A DNA stretch of 64,000 nucleotides from Psychrobacillus faecigallinarum (GCF_014836595.1 NZ_JACSQO010000002.1:372001-436000), one strand, 5' to 3'. Counted from the first letter of the stretch, positions 47,732 through 57,448 are shown. The notes: a model not told the origin generated them from the letters alone. Numbers and translations: made by a program.

Positions 47732-48553
47732 ATGACTAATACCTTAAAGAAGCTGACTAGCATTTTATTACTCTTATTTTTAGCCCCTATCATCATTGCA
47801 ATAATCCAAACACCTCTTATGACCGAAACGACAACGGAAAAAGTAACTGAAAAGAAAAAAGAGGAAATACCTGTTGTATATGCAGCGCAAATTGAAACAC
47901 CCCCTGTTACTCAGACACAAACGGTAGCAGAAATTTTGCCACCTCGAAAAGCTTTCGTCTATTTTACACATTGGCAAGAAGCATTTAAACCAATATTAGC
48001 TGCAAGTGGAGAAAAGATCGAGATATATCATCAAGAAAAGAATATTACTAACTTTCAAGAACAAATTACGGCTCAATTTGCTTTTCATCAAGTAGAAACA
48101 GAATTCCTTTCACTTGAAAATCCATCTGAAACTAAAAACTATAATTCTGTAAGACCTTTTGTGAAAGATGCATTATCCCAAAGTAACTATGATATTATTT
48201 TAGATATTCATAGAGACTCTGCAAAGGCTGCAACCACTACTTTACAGGTGGGAGAAGAGAGCTATGCCAAGCTTATGTTTGTCGTTGGAGGAGAACATGA
48301 AAATTATAAATGGAATCTCCAGCTAGCAAATAAGTTAACAGAAGAGCTAAATACATTGGTTCCGGGAATTGCTAGGAAAGTAACTGTTAAAGTCGGTGAT
48401 GGTGTAGATGGAGTATATAATCAGGATCTCAATAAAAACTCTGCGCTCATTGAGCTTGGTGGAATTGACAGTACAGAAGTGGAGTTAAATAGGTCAATTG
48501 CTATATTAGCGAAAGCTATTTCAAATATTCTTAATGAACAAGTAGTATCTTAG
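47732..48553 (+). CDS. spoIIP: Stage II sporulation protein P (compact form)
   Basis: 273 residues. SpoIIP is the membrane-anchored amidase and endopeptidase that thins septal peptidoglycan and drives engulfment with SpoIID and SpoIIM. One transmembrane helix (about 10-28) and a short linker precede the SpoIIP domain. Likely metal and catalytic residues are H80 and E83 in FTHWQEAF, the His of DIHRDS, and the Glu of LIELGG. It is much shorter than the 401-residue B. subtilis protein, mainly before the catalytic domain. GGAGAG precedes ATG 47732. Confidence 0.9.
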   Translation: MTNTLKKLTSILLLLFLAPIIIAIIQTPLMTETTTEKVTEKKKEEIPVVYAAQIETPPVTQTQTVAEILPPRKAFVYFTHWQEAFKPILAASGEKIEIYHQEKNITNFQEQITAQFAFHQVETEFLSLENPSETKNYNSVRPFVKDALSQSNYDIILDIHRDSAKAATTTLQVGEESYAKLMFVVGGEHENYKWNLQLANKLTEELNTLVPGIARKVTVKVGDGVDGVYNQDLNKNSALIELGGIDSTEVELNRSIAILAKAISNILNEQVVS

Positions 48554-48937
48554 CGTAGTGGAATTGCTTAGCTATATTTAAAAGTTGAAAGGGCTAATGA
48601 GGCACCAGTTTGAAATTCATCCCATAATGGATCTTAAGAAAAACATATAGATAAAAGTATGCCGTGAACTCAAGTGTTCCCGGTATTTTTTTATGGAAAA
48701 TAAATGTGTCGCTTTTGATGTAGTTTTTTGCATTATGAAGTAATCAATTTAGAATTAGCAAACTAATTATTCGATAGGTTGCGTTAATAGCTTAAACTTA
48801 ATAGATTTTGCTGAATACAATAAATATAGGGATGCTTTTACGCTAGCTATATTAACAGATGGTTGTAAATCGCAAGCCTATCTATCCTTTTAAAAAAAGG
48901 TGATTACAAACTTAAAGTGAATTGAGGTGAATAAAAT
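48554..48937. other. Spacer after spoIIP
   Basis: Contains a terminator for gpr-spoIIP at 48658-48692 (ATGCCG-GAAC with GTTC-CGGTAT, then T7). The rest is A+T-rich and should hold the promoter of the next gene; no convincing sigma-A, E or K pair was found. Confidence 0.6.
48658..48692 (+). terminator. Terminator after spoIIP
   Basis: ATGCCG and GAAC pair with GTTC and CGGTAT around a short loop, followed by T7. Confidence 0.8.
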
Positions 48938-49729
48938 ATGGTGGTATCACTTGAAGAACTGATAAAACGCTCCATTAATCGGATGGGAGCTGTTCATCCT
49001 TCTCTAAAGGAATATACAATTGAGCTAATAAAACGTTGTTACAGTGAAGGTATCCATATACAAATATCCTCTGGATTTCGTTCCAAAGAAGACCAAGCAT
49101 ATATTTATGGTCAAGGAAGACCGAACTTCATTTGGAATGGCAAAAAATACGGCTCAAAGGGTAGTATAATCTCCAATGCTGCCCCAGGGACGTCCATTCA
49201 CAATTATGGACTGGCTATTGATTATTTTTTAGTTACTGATGACGGAAACAAATCAATATGGACAGTTAATGAGAATTGGAAACGTGTTGCAGAAATCGCA
49301 AAGTCTATGGGCTTTGAATGGGGTGGAGATTGGACAAGCTTTAAGGATTACTCGCATTTGCAATATAACAAAGGTTTATCCATTGCTCAATTGAAGGCCG
49401 GGCAAAGGCCTATCTTTCCTTTGATTAAGGTAGATGATAAGGAAGTTACAGACACTGCTAAAATCATGTGGGGTAAAACTGAGCTTAAAAAAGGTCAAAT
49501 AGGTAAGCTCACAATTCTGAAGCCCATTAATCTGTGGACAGAAAAAGAGGGAAAGCTAGTAGAGGTCCGAATTTTAAATCCAGGAGAGGAATATCGGGTT
49601 TATAATTATCGAGAGTTACATGGGGGTCAATATAATGTCGGGGATAACCATTGGGTAACAAAAATGGATGGATATATTAAATATGAAACACCATCCAAGG
49701 CAGTTCTAGAACAATTAAATGGGAAATGA
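48938..49729 (+). CDS. M15-family peptidoglycan peptidase with C-terminal extra domain
   Basis: 263 residues. The N-terminal 160 residues are an M15 metallopeptidase like CwlK and phage L-Ala-D-Glu endopeptidases: SSGFRSKEDQAYIYGQG, then zinc ligands H88 and D95 (SIHNYGLAID), WGGDW and H140 (YSHLQ). Residues 165-263 form a beta-rich domain I cannot name; it may bind cell wall. No signal peptide or membrane segment is seen, as in phage endolysins or mother-cell lysins. GAGGTG precedes ATG 48938. The position after spoIIP suggests a spore or lysis role, which is inference. Confidence 0.85.
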   Translation: MVVSLEELIKRSINRMGAVHPSLKEYTIELIKRCYSEGIHIQISSGFRSKEDQAYIYGQGRPNFIWNGKKYGSKGSIISNAAPGTSIHNYGLAIDYFLVTDDGNKSIWTVNENWKRVAEIAKSMGFEWGGDWTSFKDYSHLQYNKGLSIAQLKAGQRPIFPLIKVDDKEVTDTAKIMWGKTELKKGQIGKLTILKPINLWTEKEGKLVEVRILNPGEEYRVYNYRELHGGQYNVGDNHWVTKMDGYIKYETPSKAVLEQLNGK

Positions 49730-50430
49730 TAATAGCCTCGCTCACTTAACGTGGGTGGGGTCTCTTAGTTTCATAATTCTATATTTACATTAACAACCAC
49801 GAAGAAATGGTATTTATGTTATTTGGGAAGAGAATCTTTTTTTGGATGCTATAGTGAAAAGAATTCGAGAGAGTATGTCTATCTCAACCTAAGGCATTAA
49901 TAACAAATTTAAATAAGTTCTACCATAGAGGTACGCTATTCTCTTATATTTGCGTTTTATGGAGTTATAAAAAATAAGTTGATAGAATGGTCCAACTAAT
50001 TTTTATGATCTTGTAATGATTTAAAAATGGCTTTAAATAGAGTCGTATAATTGTTATTTTCTATTTAGATTTTGGTCTATGTTAGGTGCATCGGTATAGA
50101 GTAAAAGAGGCAGTTCAAATAAACATGTCTTAAGTAACCCTAAAAAAATAATGCAGAGGAAGGGTAAGTCGAGATCACTCGCGGTTGATTATGTCTTAAC
50201 TGTTCGCTCCTTCCAGTAAAGTCAGCGCTTGTCACTACAATCTACCAAGTGACAAATGTTCGTATTTTAATGATAAAGTGCTGTTTATGAAATTTAACTT
50301 TAAAATATTTCATTTATTTATTCTTAATATGTAGGTAAGTTGTCCTAAACAAATCAAGCTGCTATCGAATAAACTGCTTAAGGACTAAAGATACTAAGAA
50401 AGTCACTAGAAAGGTTGATAATACAAAATT
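49730..50430. other. 700-base spacer before the ATP-grasp gene
   Basis: A hairpin at 49735-49755 (CCTCGCTCAC with GTGGGTGGGG, many G-U pairs) may end the peptidase transcript. The rest has no long frame, tRNA or clear repeat. It may be decayed coding DNA. No clear sigma-K -10 (CATANNNTA) was found; CATAGAGGTA near 49925 has one base too many. Confidence 0.5.
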
Positions 50431-51647
50431 ATGAAAACCATTATTTTTATAGGTAGTAATAAATCGGGTTCAAGTAGGGAGGCAATAAAAGCTGCTGAGA
50501 GGCTAGGTTTTTTTACTATATTGTTAACAGATAGGGAATTGCAATTTAAAAACAGGCCTGATTTTCCCGATGTTCATCAATTGGTCTTTGTTGAATTGAC
50601 CAATTATAATTTGTTAAAGGAAAATATAAAAGCAATACAATCACAAGGGAAAAGAATAGAAGCTATATTGAGTTTTATTGATCCTTACGTCCATGTAGCG
50701 GCTCAACTCTCAAAAGAATTTGAATTGACTGCTGTGCCCCCGGAACCTTTAGCGAAAATGGAGGATAAGCTTTTAACACGTGAACTATTAAAAGATCTTC
50801 CTGTCTCCCCCTATTTTGCAAGGATTGTAAAAGATGACTCTTTAGAAGACTTTATCGATAGACAAAAAGAGTCATTTCCTCTCATTGTAAAAACACCCGT
50901 ATCATCTGGTTCTAAAGATGTTTTATTTGTCAAAGATGAAGAAGAATTAGTTCTCTCCATTAATAATCTATTTAAAAAAGGAAGTAATGAAGTATTATTA
51001 GAGGAATATTTAGATGGACCTCAATATTTGATTGAAGCTTGTGTTTACAATGGTGAAGTTCATATCATTGCAGTCCTTGAACAAGAAATTTCTTTCTTAG
51101 AACGTTTTATTGTTACTGGTTATTCTTTGTTAGGGGAAATGGATGAAGCCTTTTATAACGATATATATAAAACTGTGTGTTTGATTTTAGAGCGTTTTGA
51201 AATGGATAATGGATCTTGTCATTTAGAAATGCGATTAATTAATAATGAATGGAAATTAATTGAAATAAATCCTCGTATTTCTGGTGGCGCAATGAATAGA
51301 ATAATTGAACTAGCATATGGAATTAATTTGGTTGAAGAGACAATAAAAATATTTTTAGGACAAGAGCCTAACTTCGAAAAAAATACAGCAGGTTTGTGTA
51401 TGCTCAGTATTTAACGAGTCATTCTACAGGGAAATTAATAAAGGTCACAGGAAAAAATCGCAGTTCCCGGCTACCGGGAGTAGAGGAAGTTTTTATAAAG
51501 CCTAAAAAAGGGAAAATACTCCATCCACCTCTATCCATGGGCGATCGCTATGGTTATGTATTGGCTTCTTCAGACAATAAAGAGGAAGCAATGAGCATTG
51601 CGAAAGAGGCCGCAAAAGAAATTCGTTTTTATATTGAACCAGTATAA
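50431..51647 (+). pseudogene. ATP-grasp ligase, broken by a one-base deletion in an A tract
   Basis: Codons from ATG 50431 encode an ATP-grasp enzyme: Rossmann-like MKTIIFIGSNKSGSSREAI, ATP-binding LIVKTPVSSGSKDVLFV and VLLEEYLDGPQYLIEACV, and metal-binding CHLEMRLINNEWKLIEINPRISGG in two parts. The frame stops at 51414. A second frame (to 51647) continues the protein with YAQYLTSHSTGKLIKVTGKN. The switch maps to seven A at 51377-51383; eight A would join both into one 405-residue protein reading FEKKYSRFVYAQYL. This is a true mutation, a phase-variable tract or a sequencing error. Substrates are unknown. The ribosome site is weak (AAAGG, 16 bases before ATG). Confidence 0.85.
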
Positions 51648-51665
51648 CTTTTGGAGTGAATAATA

Positions 51666-52106
51666 ATGATTAGTAACGGAGAAACAAACTCATATGAGGG
51701 CGAATCAACCAGTAACATTAAATCCATATTGAAAACAGTCTACGAAATGCAAGTCAAGGCAAAATTACCAATCTTTAAAGGTATACTTCACGATACCATT
51801 CCAATTGTTTTTAATTCTTCTGACGCTACTGAACCTTATTTTGCTTACGGTATAACCTCAACTTGTCAAACCTCATTTAGAACTTGCTTTTTCCGTATTG
51901 AAGACCTAGTCCACTCGATTGTCCACTTATCATTATTATATCCAATTGATATAGAAGGAAATTATACTGATACTATACGCATGCCATATGGTTTAGAAAA
52001 AACGCAAATTAATGTGATTGTATCCGTTCAAGATTTTTGCAGTATCCAGTGCATCAATCCGAATCTAATTAATCGTCAAAGTATAATAATTGGAGATAAA
52101 TGGTGA
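51666..52106 (+). CDS. CotY/CotZ-family spore coat protein
   Basis: 146 residues. The C-terminal QDFCSIQCINPNLINRQ closely matches my memory of B. subtilis CotZ, and FRTCFFRIEDL matches its central FFRVE segment. CotY and CotZ form the disulfide-linked outer spore crust or exosporium base. Only four cysteines are seen (67, 74, 125, 129), fewer than in CotZ, and the Cys-rich N-terminus is missing. GGAGTG precedes ATG 51666. It is 18 bases after the ATP-grasp frame, so both probably share a transcript. Confidence 0.82.
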   Translation: MISNGETNSYEGESTSNIKSILKTVYEMQVKAKLPIFKGILHDTIPIVFNSSDATEPYFAYGITSTCQTSFRTCFFRIEDLVHSIVHLSLLYPIDIEGNYTDTIRMPYGLEKTQINVIVSVQDFCSIQCINPNLINRQSIIIGDKW

Positions 52107-52172
52107 TAAGTAAAATAAATTTTTTATAATAATTATCAGTGATATTTTGTAAAAGGAGTTGAGAAAGACATC

Positions 52173-53207
52173 ATGACTTTAATCGGTATGATGCATCATA
52201 GAGCGGAACCAGAGAAAGTAAAGAAGGCATACGCCTATTCGGTTGTAGCTAAAGCAGAAGGGGTGGAGTTTTTTTACTGTACACCAGGGAAAGTGGATAT
52301 AAAAAACCAAAAAATAATGGGTAAATATTATGAAAATGGTATGTGGATTGAAAAGGAATACCCTTTTCCAGACGTTATTTATAATGCGAGTTATCCTTTA
52401 AGTAAAAAAGCAGAGAGAATAGTCGACTATTTATCTGAAAGCATCCCATTTACAAGTCATTCAATTGGAAGTAAATTAAGTGTCTATAAAAGGGTGACGA
52501 AAGGTGAGGAATTTAAACAATACCTGATTCCTACACTCGAACTAACAAGTGTCAAAGATTTACTAGATATGATTAATTTATATTCAAAGATTATTATGAA
52601 ACCTACTTCTGGACACCAAGGCGAGAGTGTTCTCTTTATTGAAAAAGAAGAGGATGAATTCAAAATTAATGACGCGGGCAAAATCTCAATATATACGAAA
52701 GAAGAGTTGCTAGACTTTGTATCACATAAAATCCAAGAACAAGAATATATAGTTCAGAGGTTTATATCATGCCAGATAAAATCAGGCCATGTATACGACT
52801 TACGTTTGCATGTTCAAAAAAATGGAGAAGGCAAATGGGTCATAACATCGATATACCCCCGTATTGGACCATTAGGAAGTATTACATCAAATTTAGGTAG
52901 TGGCGGTTATACTGCTTATCTGGACCGTTTTTTGCAAAAAGAGTTTAATGATGACTGGTTTAATATTAAAAGAGAACTTGAGCATTTTTCGTTAAGCTTT
53001 TCTAACCATTTTGATGCATTATACGATGGTTCTCCACTCGATGAATTAGGAATCGATGTTGGAATCGATGAAAACCAAAGACTATGGTTATTTGAAGTAA
53101 ATTGGCGACCAGGAATTCCAATAATATTTAATAGTGAATTAGACGTAGCAAGAAATACGATTCATTACGCCAAGTATTTAGCTCTTAATAAAAAGAAATA
53201 TTTTTGA
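52173..53207 (+). CDS. YheC/YheD-family ATP-grasp protein
   Basis: 344 residues, ATP-grasp family named after B. subtilis YheC and YheD, which are associated with the spore coat. IIMKPTSGHQGESVLFI is the ATP-binding strand-loop, EYIVQRFISC the hinge, VYDLRLHVQKN a conserved block, and ELGIDVGIDENQRLWLFEVNWRPG the Mg-binding end. The reaction is unknown; ATP-grasp enzymes join a carboxylate to an amine or thiol through acyl phosphate. AAAGGAG is about 13 bases before ATG 52173. The gene ends the spore-coat-like island. Confidence 0.9.
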   Translation: MTLIGMMHHRAEPEKVKKAYAYSVVAKAEGVEFFYCTPGKVDIKNQKIMGKYYENGMWIEKEYPFPDVIYNASYPLSKKAERIVDYLSESIPFTSHSIGSKLSVYKRVTKGEEFKQYLIPTLELTSVKDLLDMINLYSKIIMKPTSGHQGESVLFIEKEEDEFKINDAGKISIYTKEELLDFVSHKIQEQEYIVQRFISCQIKSGHVYDLRLHVQKNGEGKWVITSIYPRIGPLGSITSNLGSGGYTAYLDRFLQKEFNDDWFNIKRELEHFSLSFSNHFDALYDGSPLDELGIDVGIDENQRLWLFEVNWRPGIPIIFNSELDVARNTIHYAKYLALNKKKYF

Positions 53208-53746
53208 ATAGAGGTTTAGAGAAGTCAAGCTGCCTGTATTTTTTGAAAAGCACATTTATTATAAGACTGTGTACAACATTGAAGAACTACACTAGCTAAA
53301 AGAAGACAGTTAGGCTTAAGAAAGTGATTTTAAAAGAAAAGGGGATAACTAGAGTCTTAAAAATACATTTTTAAAAACAAAATTAAAGCTTCTCTTCAAC
53401 TAAAATGTGCTTAGTTGAAGAAGAGTTTTAAAAATAATAATCATTTTAAAACTGTATTTTGAATACCCCAAAAAGAACATTTGTATAATATAATCTCGAA
53501 GTGCATTTATTTTTGTTGTTAACACATGATCGAAAATTTCAGTGAGTTAACCTAATGATTGAAAAAGTTAGTTATCCTAATTCTAATAAAATACTTACTC
53601 ATTCCTGTACATTCGCCCCTGTTATATATATTTTTGTTGCCCAATATAGCCTCAATTATGCTTATTAAAGAATGTAATTTTCCATAGAATGAAATTCCTC
53701 CATTCTTTCAAAACATTGAAATATAAGGGTTTTAAGCTTGTTGTTG
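53208..53746. other. Spacer between the ATP-grasp island and lepA
   Basis: Apart from the terminator at 53385-53429 it is A+T-rich with no frame longer than noise and no RNA signature that I can see. Confidence 0.5.
53385..53429 (+). terminator. Terminator after the YheC/YheD-like gene
   Basis: TCTTCAACTAA (53393-53403) pairs with TTAGTTGAAGA (53411-53421), flanked by A-rich and T-rich ends. It lies 180 bases after the stop, so the transcript has a long 3' tail or an unseen element. Confidence 0.7.
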
Positions 53747-53776
53747 TTGTAATATACATTCTTTTCATAGTATAAT
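53747..53776 (+). promoter_or_regulatory. Sigma-A promoter of lepA
   Basis: TTGTAA (53747-53752) and TATAAT (53771-53776) with 18-base spacing, 31 bases before the lepA start. Confidence 0.7.
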
Positions 53777-53806
53777 TCATAATAGTTTAATTAGGAGTGA
53801 ACATGC

Positions 53807-55636
53807 ATGAATAATGAAGAAAGATTGGCACGACAGAAAAAAATCCGTAATTTCTCGATTATCGCCCATATAGACCATGGGAAGTCGACACTTGCGGACC
53901 GTATTTTAGAAAAAACGAAAACATTAACATCTCGTGAAATGAAAGACCAATTGCTTGACTCTATGGATCTTGAAAGAGAACGAGGAATTACGATCAAATT
54001 AAATGCAGTACAGCTTAAATACTTGGCACAAGATGGGGAAGAATATATTTTCCACTTAATTGATACTCCTGGACATGTCGATTTTACATATGAGGTATCT
54101 CGAAGCTTAGCAGCCTGTGAGGGTGCTATATTGGTTGTCGATGCTGCACAAGGTATTGAAGCTCAAACATTGGCAAACGTATATCTAGCTCTTGATAATG
54201 ATTTAGAAATTTTACCAGTTATCAATAAAATAGATTTGCCCGCTGCTGATCCAGAACGTGTGAAAAAGGAAGTTGAAGAGGTAATTGGTTTAGATGCTTC
54301 TGAAGCTGTGCATGCATCAGCAAAAGCTGGAATTGGTATAGAAGAGATTTTAGAGCAAATTGTGGAGAAGGTTCCTGCACCAACAGGTGACCCGGAAGCC
54401 CCACTACAAGCACTAATTTTTGATTCTCTTTATGACCCTTACCGTGGTGTAATTGTCTATATCCGAATCATGCAAGGAACAGTTAAACCGGGAGACCGCA
54501 TTAAAATGATGTCATCTGGCAAGGAATTCGATGTGGTTGAGACTGGAGTATTCACACCAAGAACGACACAACGTGATGAACTGACAGTAGGGGATGTTGG
54601 CTTCTTAACAGCTTCTATGAAGGATGTCGGTGATTCAAGTGTTGGGGATACCATTACTTTAGCGGATAATCCAGCTACAGAGGCATTAGCTGGCTATCGA
54701 AAAATGAACCCGATGGTATTCTGTGGATTATACCCAATTGATAATTCAAAGTATAATGACCTTCGTGATGCTTTAGAAAAGCTACAGCTGAATGACTCTG
54801 CATTAGAATTCGAACCAGAATCCTCTCAAGCTTTAGGATTTGGTTATCGTTGTGGTTTCTTAGGACTATTACACATGGAAATTATTCAAGAGCGTATTGA
54901 AAGAGAGTTCAAAATTGACCTTATTACTACAGCACCAAGTGTTATCTATAACGTAAAACTAACTAGCGGTGATACACTTAAAGTAGATAATCCTTCTATG
55001 ATGCCAGATGTTCAAAAGGTTGACTCCATCGAGGAGCCTTATGTAAAAGCTTCTATTATGGTTCCAGAAGATTACGTAGGATCAGTTATGGAGCTTTGCC
55101 AACGTAAACGTGGTAACTTTATTACAATGGACTTTCTATCATCTGCACGTGTAAATATTATTTATGAAATTCCACTTTCAGAAATAGTGTATGATTTCTT
55201 TGATTCGTTAAAATCTAGCACTAAAGGATATGCTTCCTTTGACTATGAGCTTATCGGCTACAAGGAATCTAAGCTTCAAAAGATGGATATTTTATTGAAC
55301 GGCGAAAAAGTAGATGCATTAAGCTTTATTGTTCATAAGGATTTTGCATACGAGCGTGGAAAGCTTATTGTAGAAAAGCTGAAAGCCTTAATCCCAAGAC
55401 AGCAGTTTGAAGTACCTGTTCAAGCAGCAGTGGGACAGAAAATTATAGCTCGTTCTACTATCAAATCTATGGGTAAAAATGTTTTAGCTAAATGTTACGG
55501 CGGAGATATTTCTCGTAAGCGTAAGCTACTTGAAAAACAAAAAGAAGGTAAAAAGCGTATGAAACAAGTTGGATCTGTGGAAGTACCGCAGGAAGCCTTT
55601 ATGGCAGTTCTGAAAATGGATGAGCCAAATAAATAA
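53807..55636 (+). CDS. lepA: Elongation factor 4 (LepA)
   Basis: 609 residues, ribosome-dependent GTPase that back-translocates or aids initiation and assembly. GTPase motifs: AHIDHGKST (G1), RGITIK (G2), DTPGHVDF (G3), NKIDLPAAD (G4). The EF4-specific C-terminal domain ends in [20 protein letters not shown] and [21 protein letters not shown] precedes ATG 53807. In B. subtilis yqxA sits between spoIIP and lepA; here the M15/ATP-grasp/CotZ island takes that place. Confidence 0.97.
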   Translation: MNNEERLARQKKIRNFSIIAHIDHGKSTLADRILEKTKTLTSREMKDQLLDSMDLERERGITIKLNAVQLKYLAQDGEEYIFHLIDTPGHVDFTYEVSRSLAACEGAILVVDAAQGIEAQTLANVYLALDNDLEILPVINKIDLPAADPERVKKEVEEVIGLDASEAVHASAKAGIGIEEILEQIVEKVPAPTGDPEAPLQALIFDSLYDPYRGVIVYIRIMQGTVKPGDRIKMMSSGKEFDVVETGVFTPRTTQRDELTVGDVGFLTASMKDVGDSSVGDTITLADNPATEALAGYRKMNPMVFCGLYPIDNSKYNDLRDALEKLQLNDSALEFEPESSQALGFGYRCGFLGLLHMEIIQERIEREFKIDLITTAPSVIYNVKLTSGDTLKVDNPSMMPDVQKVDSIEEPYVKASIMVPEDYVGSVMELCQRKRGNFITMDFLSSARVNIIYEIPLSEIVYDFFDSLKSSTKGYASFDYELIGYKESKLQKMDILLNGEKVDALSFIVHKDFAYERGKLIVEKLKALIPRQQFEVPVQAAVGQKIIARSTIKSMGKNVLAKCYGGDISRKRKLLEKQKEGKKRMKQVGSVEVPQEAFMAVLKMDEPNK

Positions 55637-55650
55637 GTTTCCGTTAACCT

Positions 55651-55685
55651 AACCATGGAGAGGCGTATCAGCTCTCCATGGTTTT
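55651..55685. terminator. Bidirectional terminator between lepA and the DUF3889 gene
   Basis: AACCATGGAGAG pairs perfectly with CTCTCCATGGTT around a nine-base loop; T-rich DNA follows the plus strand. The minus-strand gene ends four bases away, so it probably serves both. Confidence 0.85.
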
Positions 55686-55689
55686 ATAT

Positions 55690-56022
55690 TTATTGGGGAG
55701 TTTCCTGGAACTCTATCTTAATCAATTCTCCCGTAGAGGTAGTATATTCAATACTTACAAAAACACCAAACTCTTTGCTGCCATCCTTTATCCAGAGCTT
55801 AAATCTCTCAATTGTTGAATTTTCTTTTGTTTCTCTTCCTTCGTACAAGTAGTCAATAATAGACGCATTTGGATATTTTGACTGAGTCTCCTTTACTGCA
55901 AGATTCCCCCATTTAGCATAGGCTGGAACTGCTTCTTGAGCATTTACATTGGTTGATAAACTAATCGGAACAGAGACTCCAGCTATAAGTATTCCGAGGG
56001 TGAAATAGATTTTTCTAAGCAT
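55690..56022 (-). CDS. Secreted DUF3889 protein (YqzG-like)
   Basis: 110 residues. A signal peptide spans about residues 1-28 (ending near NVNAQ). The mature part has KWGNLAVKETQSKYPNA and GSKEFGVFVSIEYTTSTGE, matching the DUF3889 proteins YqzG and relatives of B. subtilis; function unknown. On the minus strand GGAGCTGAAG precedes ATG 56022. It is transcribed alone. Confidence 0.82.
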   Translation of the reverse strand: MLRKIYFTLGILIAGVSVPISLSTNVNAQEAVPAYAKWGNLAVKETQSKYPNASIIDYLYEGRETKENSTIERFKLWIKDGSKEFGVFVSIEYTTSTGELIKIEFQETPQ

Positions 56023-56151
56023 TTAACTTCAGCTCCTTTTTCTATAAGATGAGCATATTATTTAAAGTCATTCTTCCTATAAGAAGTAAACAAATAGCTT
56101 AGTTAGAATAATTTGCTCAATTCATCTAGCGAGTACGCTAATTTCAATAGT

Positions 56152-56180
56152 TTGAAGGAACATAGAATATAAGCTATAAT
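56152..56180 (+). promoter_or_regulatory. Sigma-A promoter of hemW
   Basis: TTGAAG (56152-56157) and TATAAT (56175-56180) with 17-base spacing. A hairpin in the leader (GAAGGAGGCA with TGCCTCCTTC, 56238-56262) lies between this promoter and hemW. It has a weak T-rich tail and may attenuate. Confidence 0.75.
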
Positions 56181-56300
56181 TTATGTATACAAAGATTGAA
56201 AACGTGAAAATTTTAATGCTTTGATAAATATCATGGGGAAGGAGGCACTGTTTGCCTCCTTCTTCGTATTTTATAAAAGAACATAGAAAGAAGGCTTAGA

Positions 56301-57434
56301 ATGGTTCGTGGAGTGTATATACATATCCCTTTTTGTCATCAAATATGTAATTATTGTGACTTTAATAAATTTTATTTTCATAATCAGCCAGTCGATGAGT
56401 ATATCGAGTCGTTAGGAAAAGAAATGGCACTTTGGCAAGACGATTTAGCGAAAGCTAAGATAGAGACAATTTTCCTTGGAGGAGGAACACCTACTGCCTT
56501 GTCGCTTGAACAGTTAGAACGTTTGCTTACTCTGATACATCAATATATTCCGCTTGAACACGTAAAGGAATTTTCTTCGGAAGCAAATCCAGATGAGCTA
56601 ACTCTGGAGAAAATGCAGCTAATGCGAAAATTTGGTGTGAATAGATTAAGTATGGGAGTGCAAACTTTCAATCAGGACTTGTTAAAAATCTTAGGAAGAA
56701 CACATTCTAATAATCACGTTTATGATGTTATTCAATACGCAAAACAGACGGAGTTTCCTTCTATAAGTATTGACTTGATGTATGGTTTACCTAATCAAAC
56801 CATGGAGCAGTGGAAGGAATCACTCCAGGAGGCATTCCGTTTGAAGATTCCTCATATTTCAGCATATTCCTTACTCGTAGAGCCAAAAACAATATTTTAT
56901 AATCTCCTTTCAAAAGGCAAACTTTCCTTACCAGGAGAGGATTTAGAGGCTGAAATGTATGGCTATTTAATGGATGAAATGAAGAGAAATGGATACAAAC
57001 AGTATGAAATTAGCAACTTCTCATACGAGGGAAAGGCTTCAGAACATAACTTACTGTATTGGAATAATGATGAATATATTGGTTTGGGAGCAGGTGCACA
57101 TGGATATGTGAACAGTATTAGATATTCTAATCATGGCCCCCTAAAAAAATATATGCAGCAGCTAGAGATAGGTGAAAAGCCTGTAATGATGCAAAAAGAA
57201 GTGACTTATGAAGAGAAAATGGAAGAAGAAATGTTCCTCGGACTTAGAAAGAACCAGGGAGTTTCCCTATCCAATTTTGAAAAACGGTACGGTAAAAGTC
57301 TTTACGAGGCTTACGGTAACGAAATAGAGGAGCTTCTAAAAAAGGAACTTATAGAAATAAAAAATGATTACGTATTTTTAACTAATCGAGGAAGATTTGT
57401 TGGCAACGAAGTATTTCAATATTTTCTAAAATAA
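56301..57434 (+). CDS. hemW: Radical SAM heme chaperone HemW
   Basis: 377 residues. The radical SAM cluster motif is CHQICNYCDF (C-x3-C-x2-C) at residues 13-22, with Phe as in HemW instead of the extra Cys of true HemN. FLGGGTPTALS and RLSMGVQTF follow, and the C-terminal HemN domain is present. HemW binds and inserts heme rather than oxidising coproporphyrinogen. It lies just before hrcA, as in B. subtilis. Confidence 0.95.
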   Translation: MVRGVYIHIPFCHQICNYCDFNKFYFHNQPVDEYIESLGKEMALWQDDLAKAKIETIFLGGGTPTALSLEQLERLLTLIHQYIPLEHVKEFSSEANPDELTLEKMQLMRKFGVNRLSMGVQTFNQDLLKILGRTHSNNHVYDVIQYAKQTEFPSISIDLMYGLPNQTMEQWKESLQEAFRLKIPHISAYSLLVEPKTIFYNLLSKGKLSLPGEDLEAEMYGYLMDEMKRNGYKQYEISNFSYEGKASEHNLLYWNNDEYIGLGAGAHGYVNSIRYSNHGPLKKYMQQLEIGEKPVMMQKEVTYEEKMEEEMFLGLRKNQGVSLSNFEKRYGKSLYEAYGNEIEELLKKELIEIKNDYVFLTNRGRFVGNEVFQYFLK

Positions 57435-57448
57435 TTAATACTTAATCG

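Noticed and set aside
49730..50430. Sigma-K promoter for the ATP-grasp/CotZ island
   Set aside because: Two CATA-N4-TA strings exist, but none fits CATANNNTA with an AC at the right distance.
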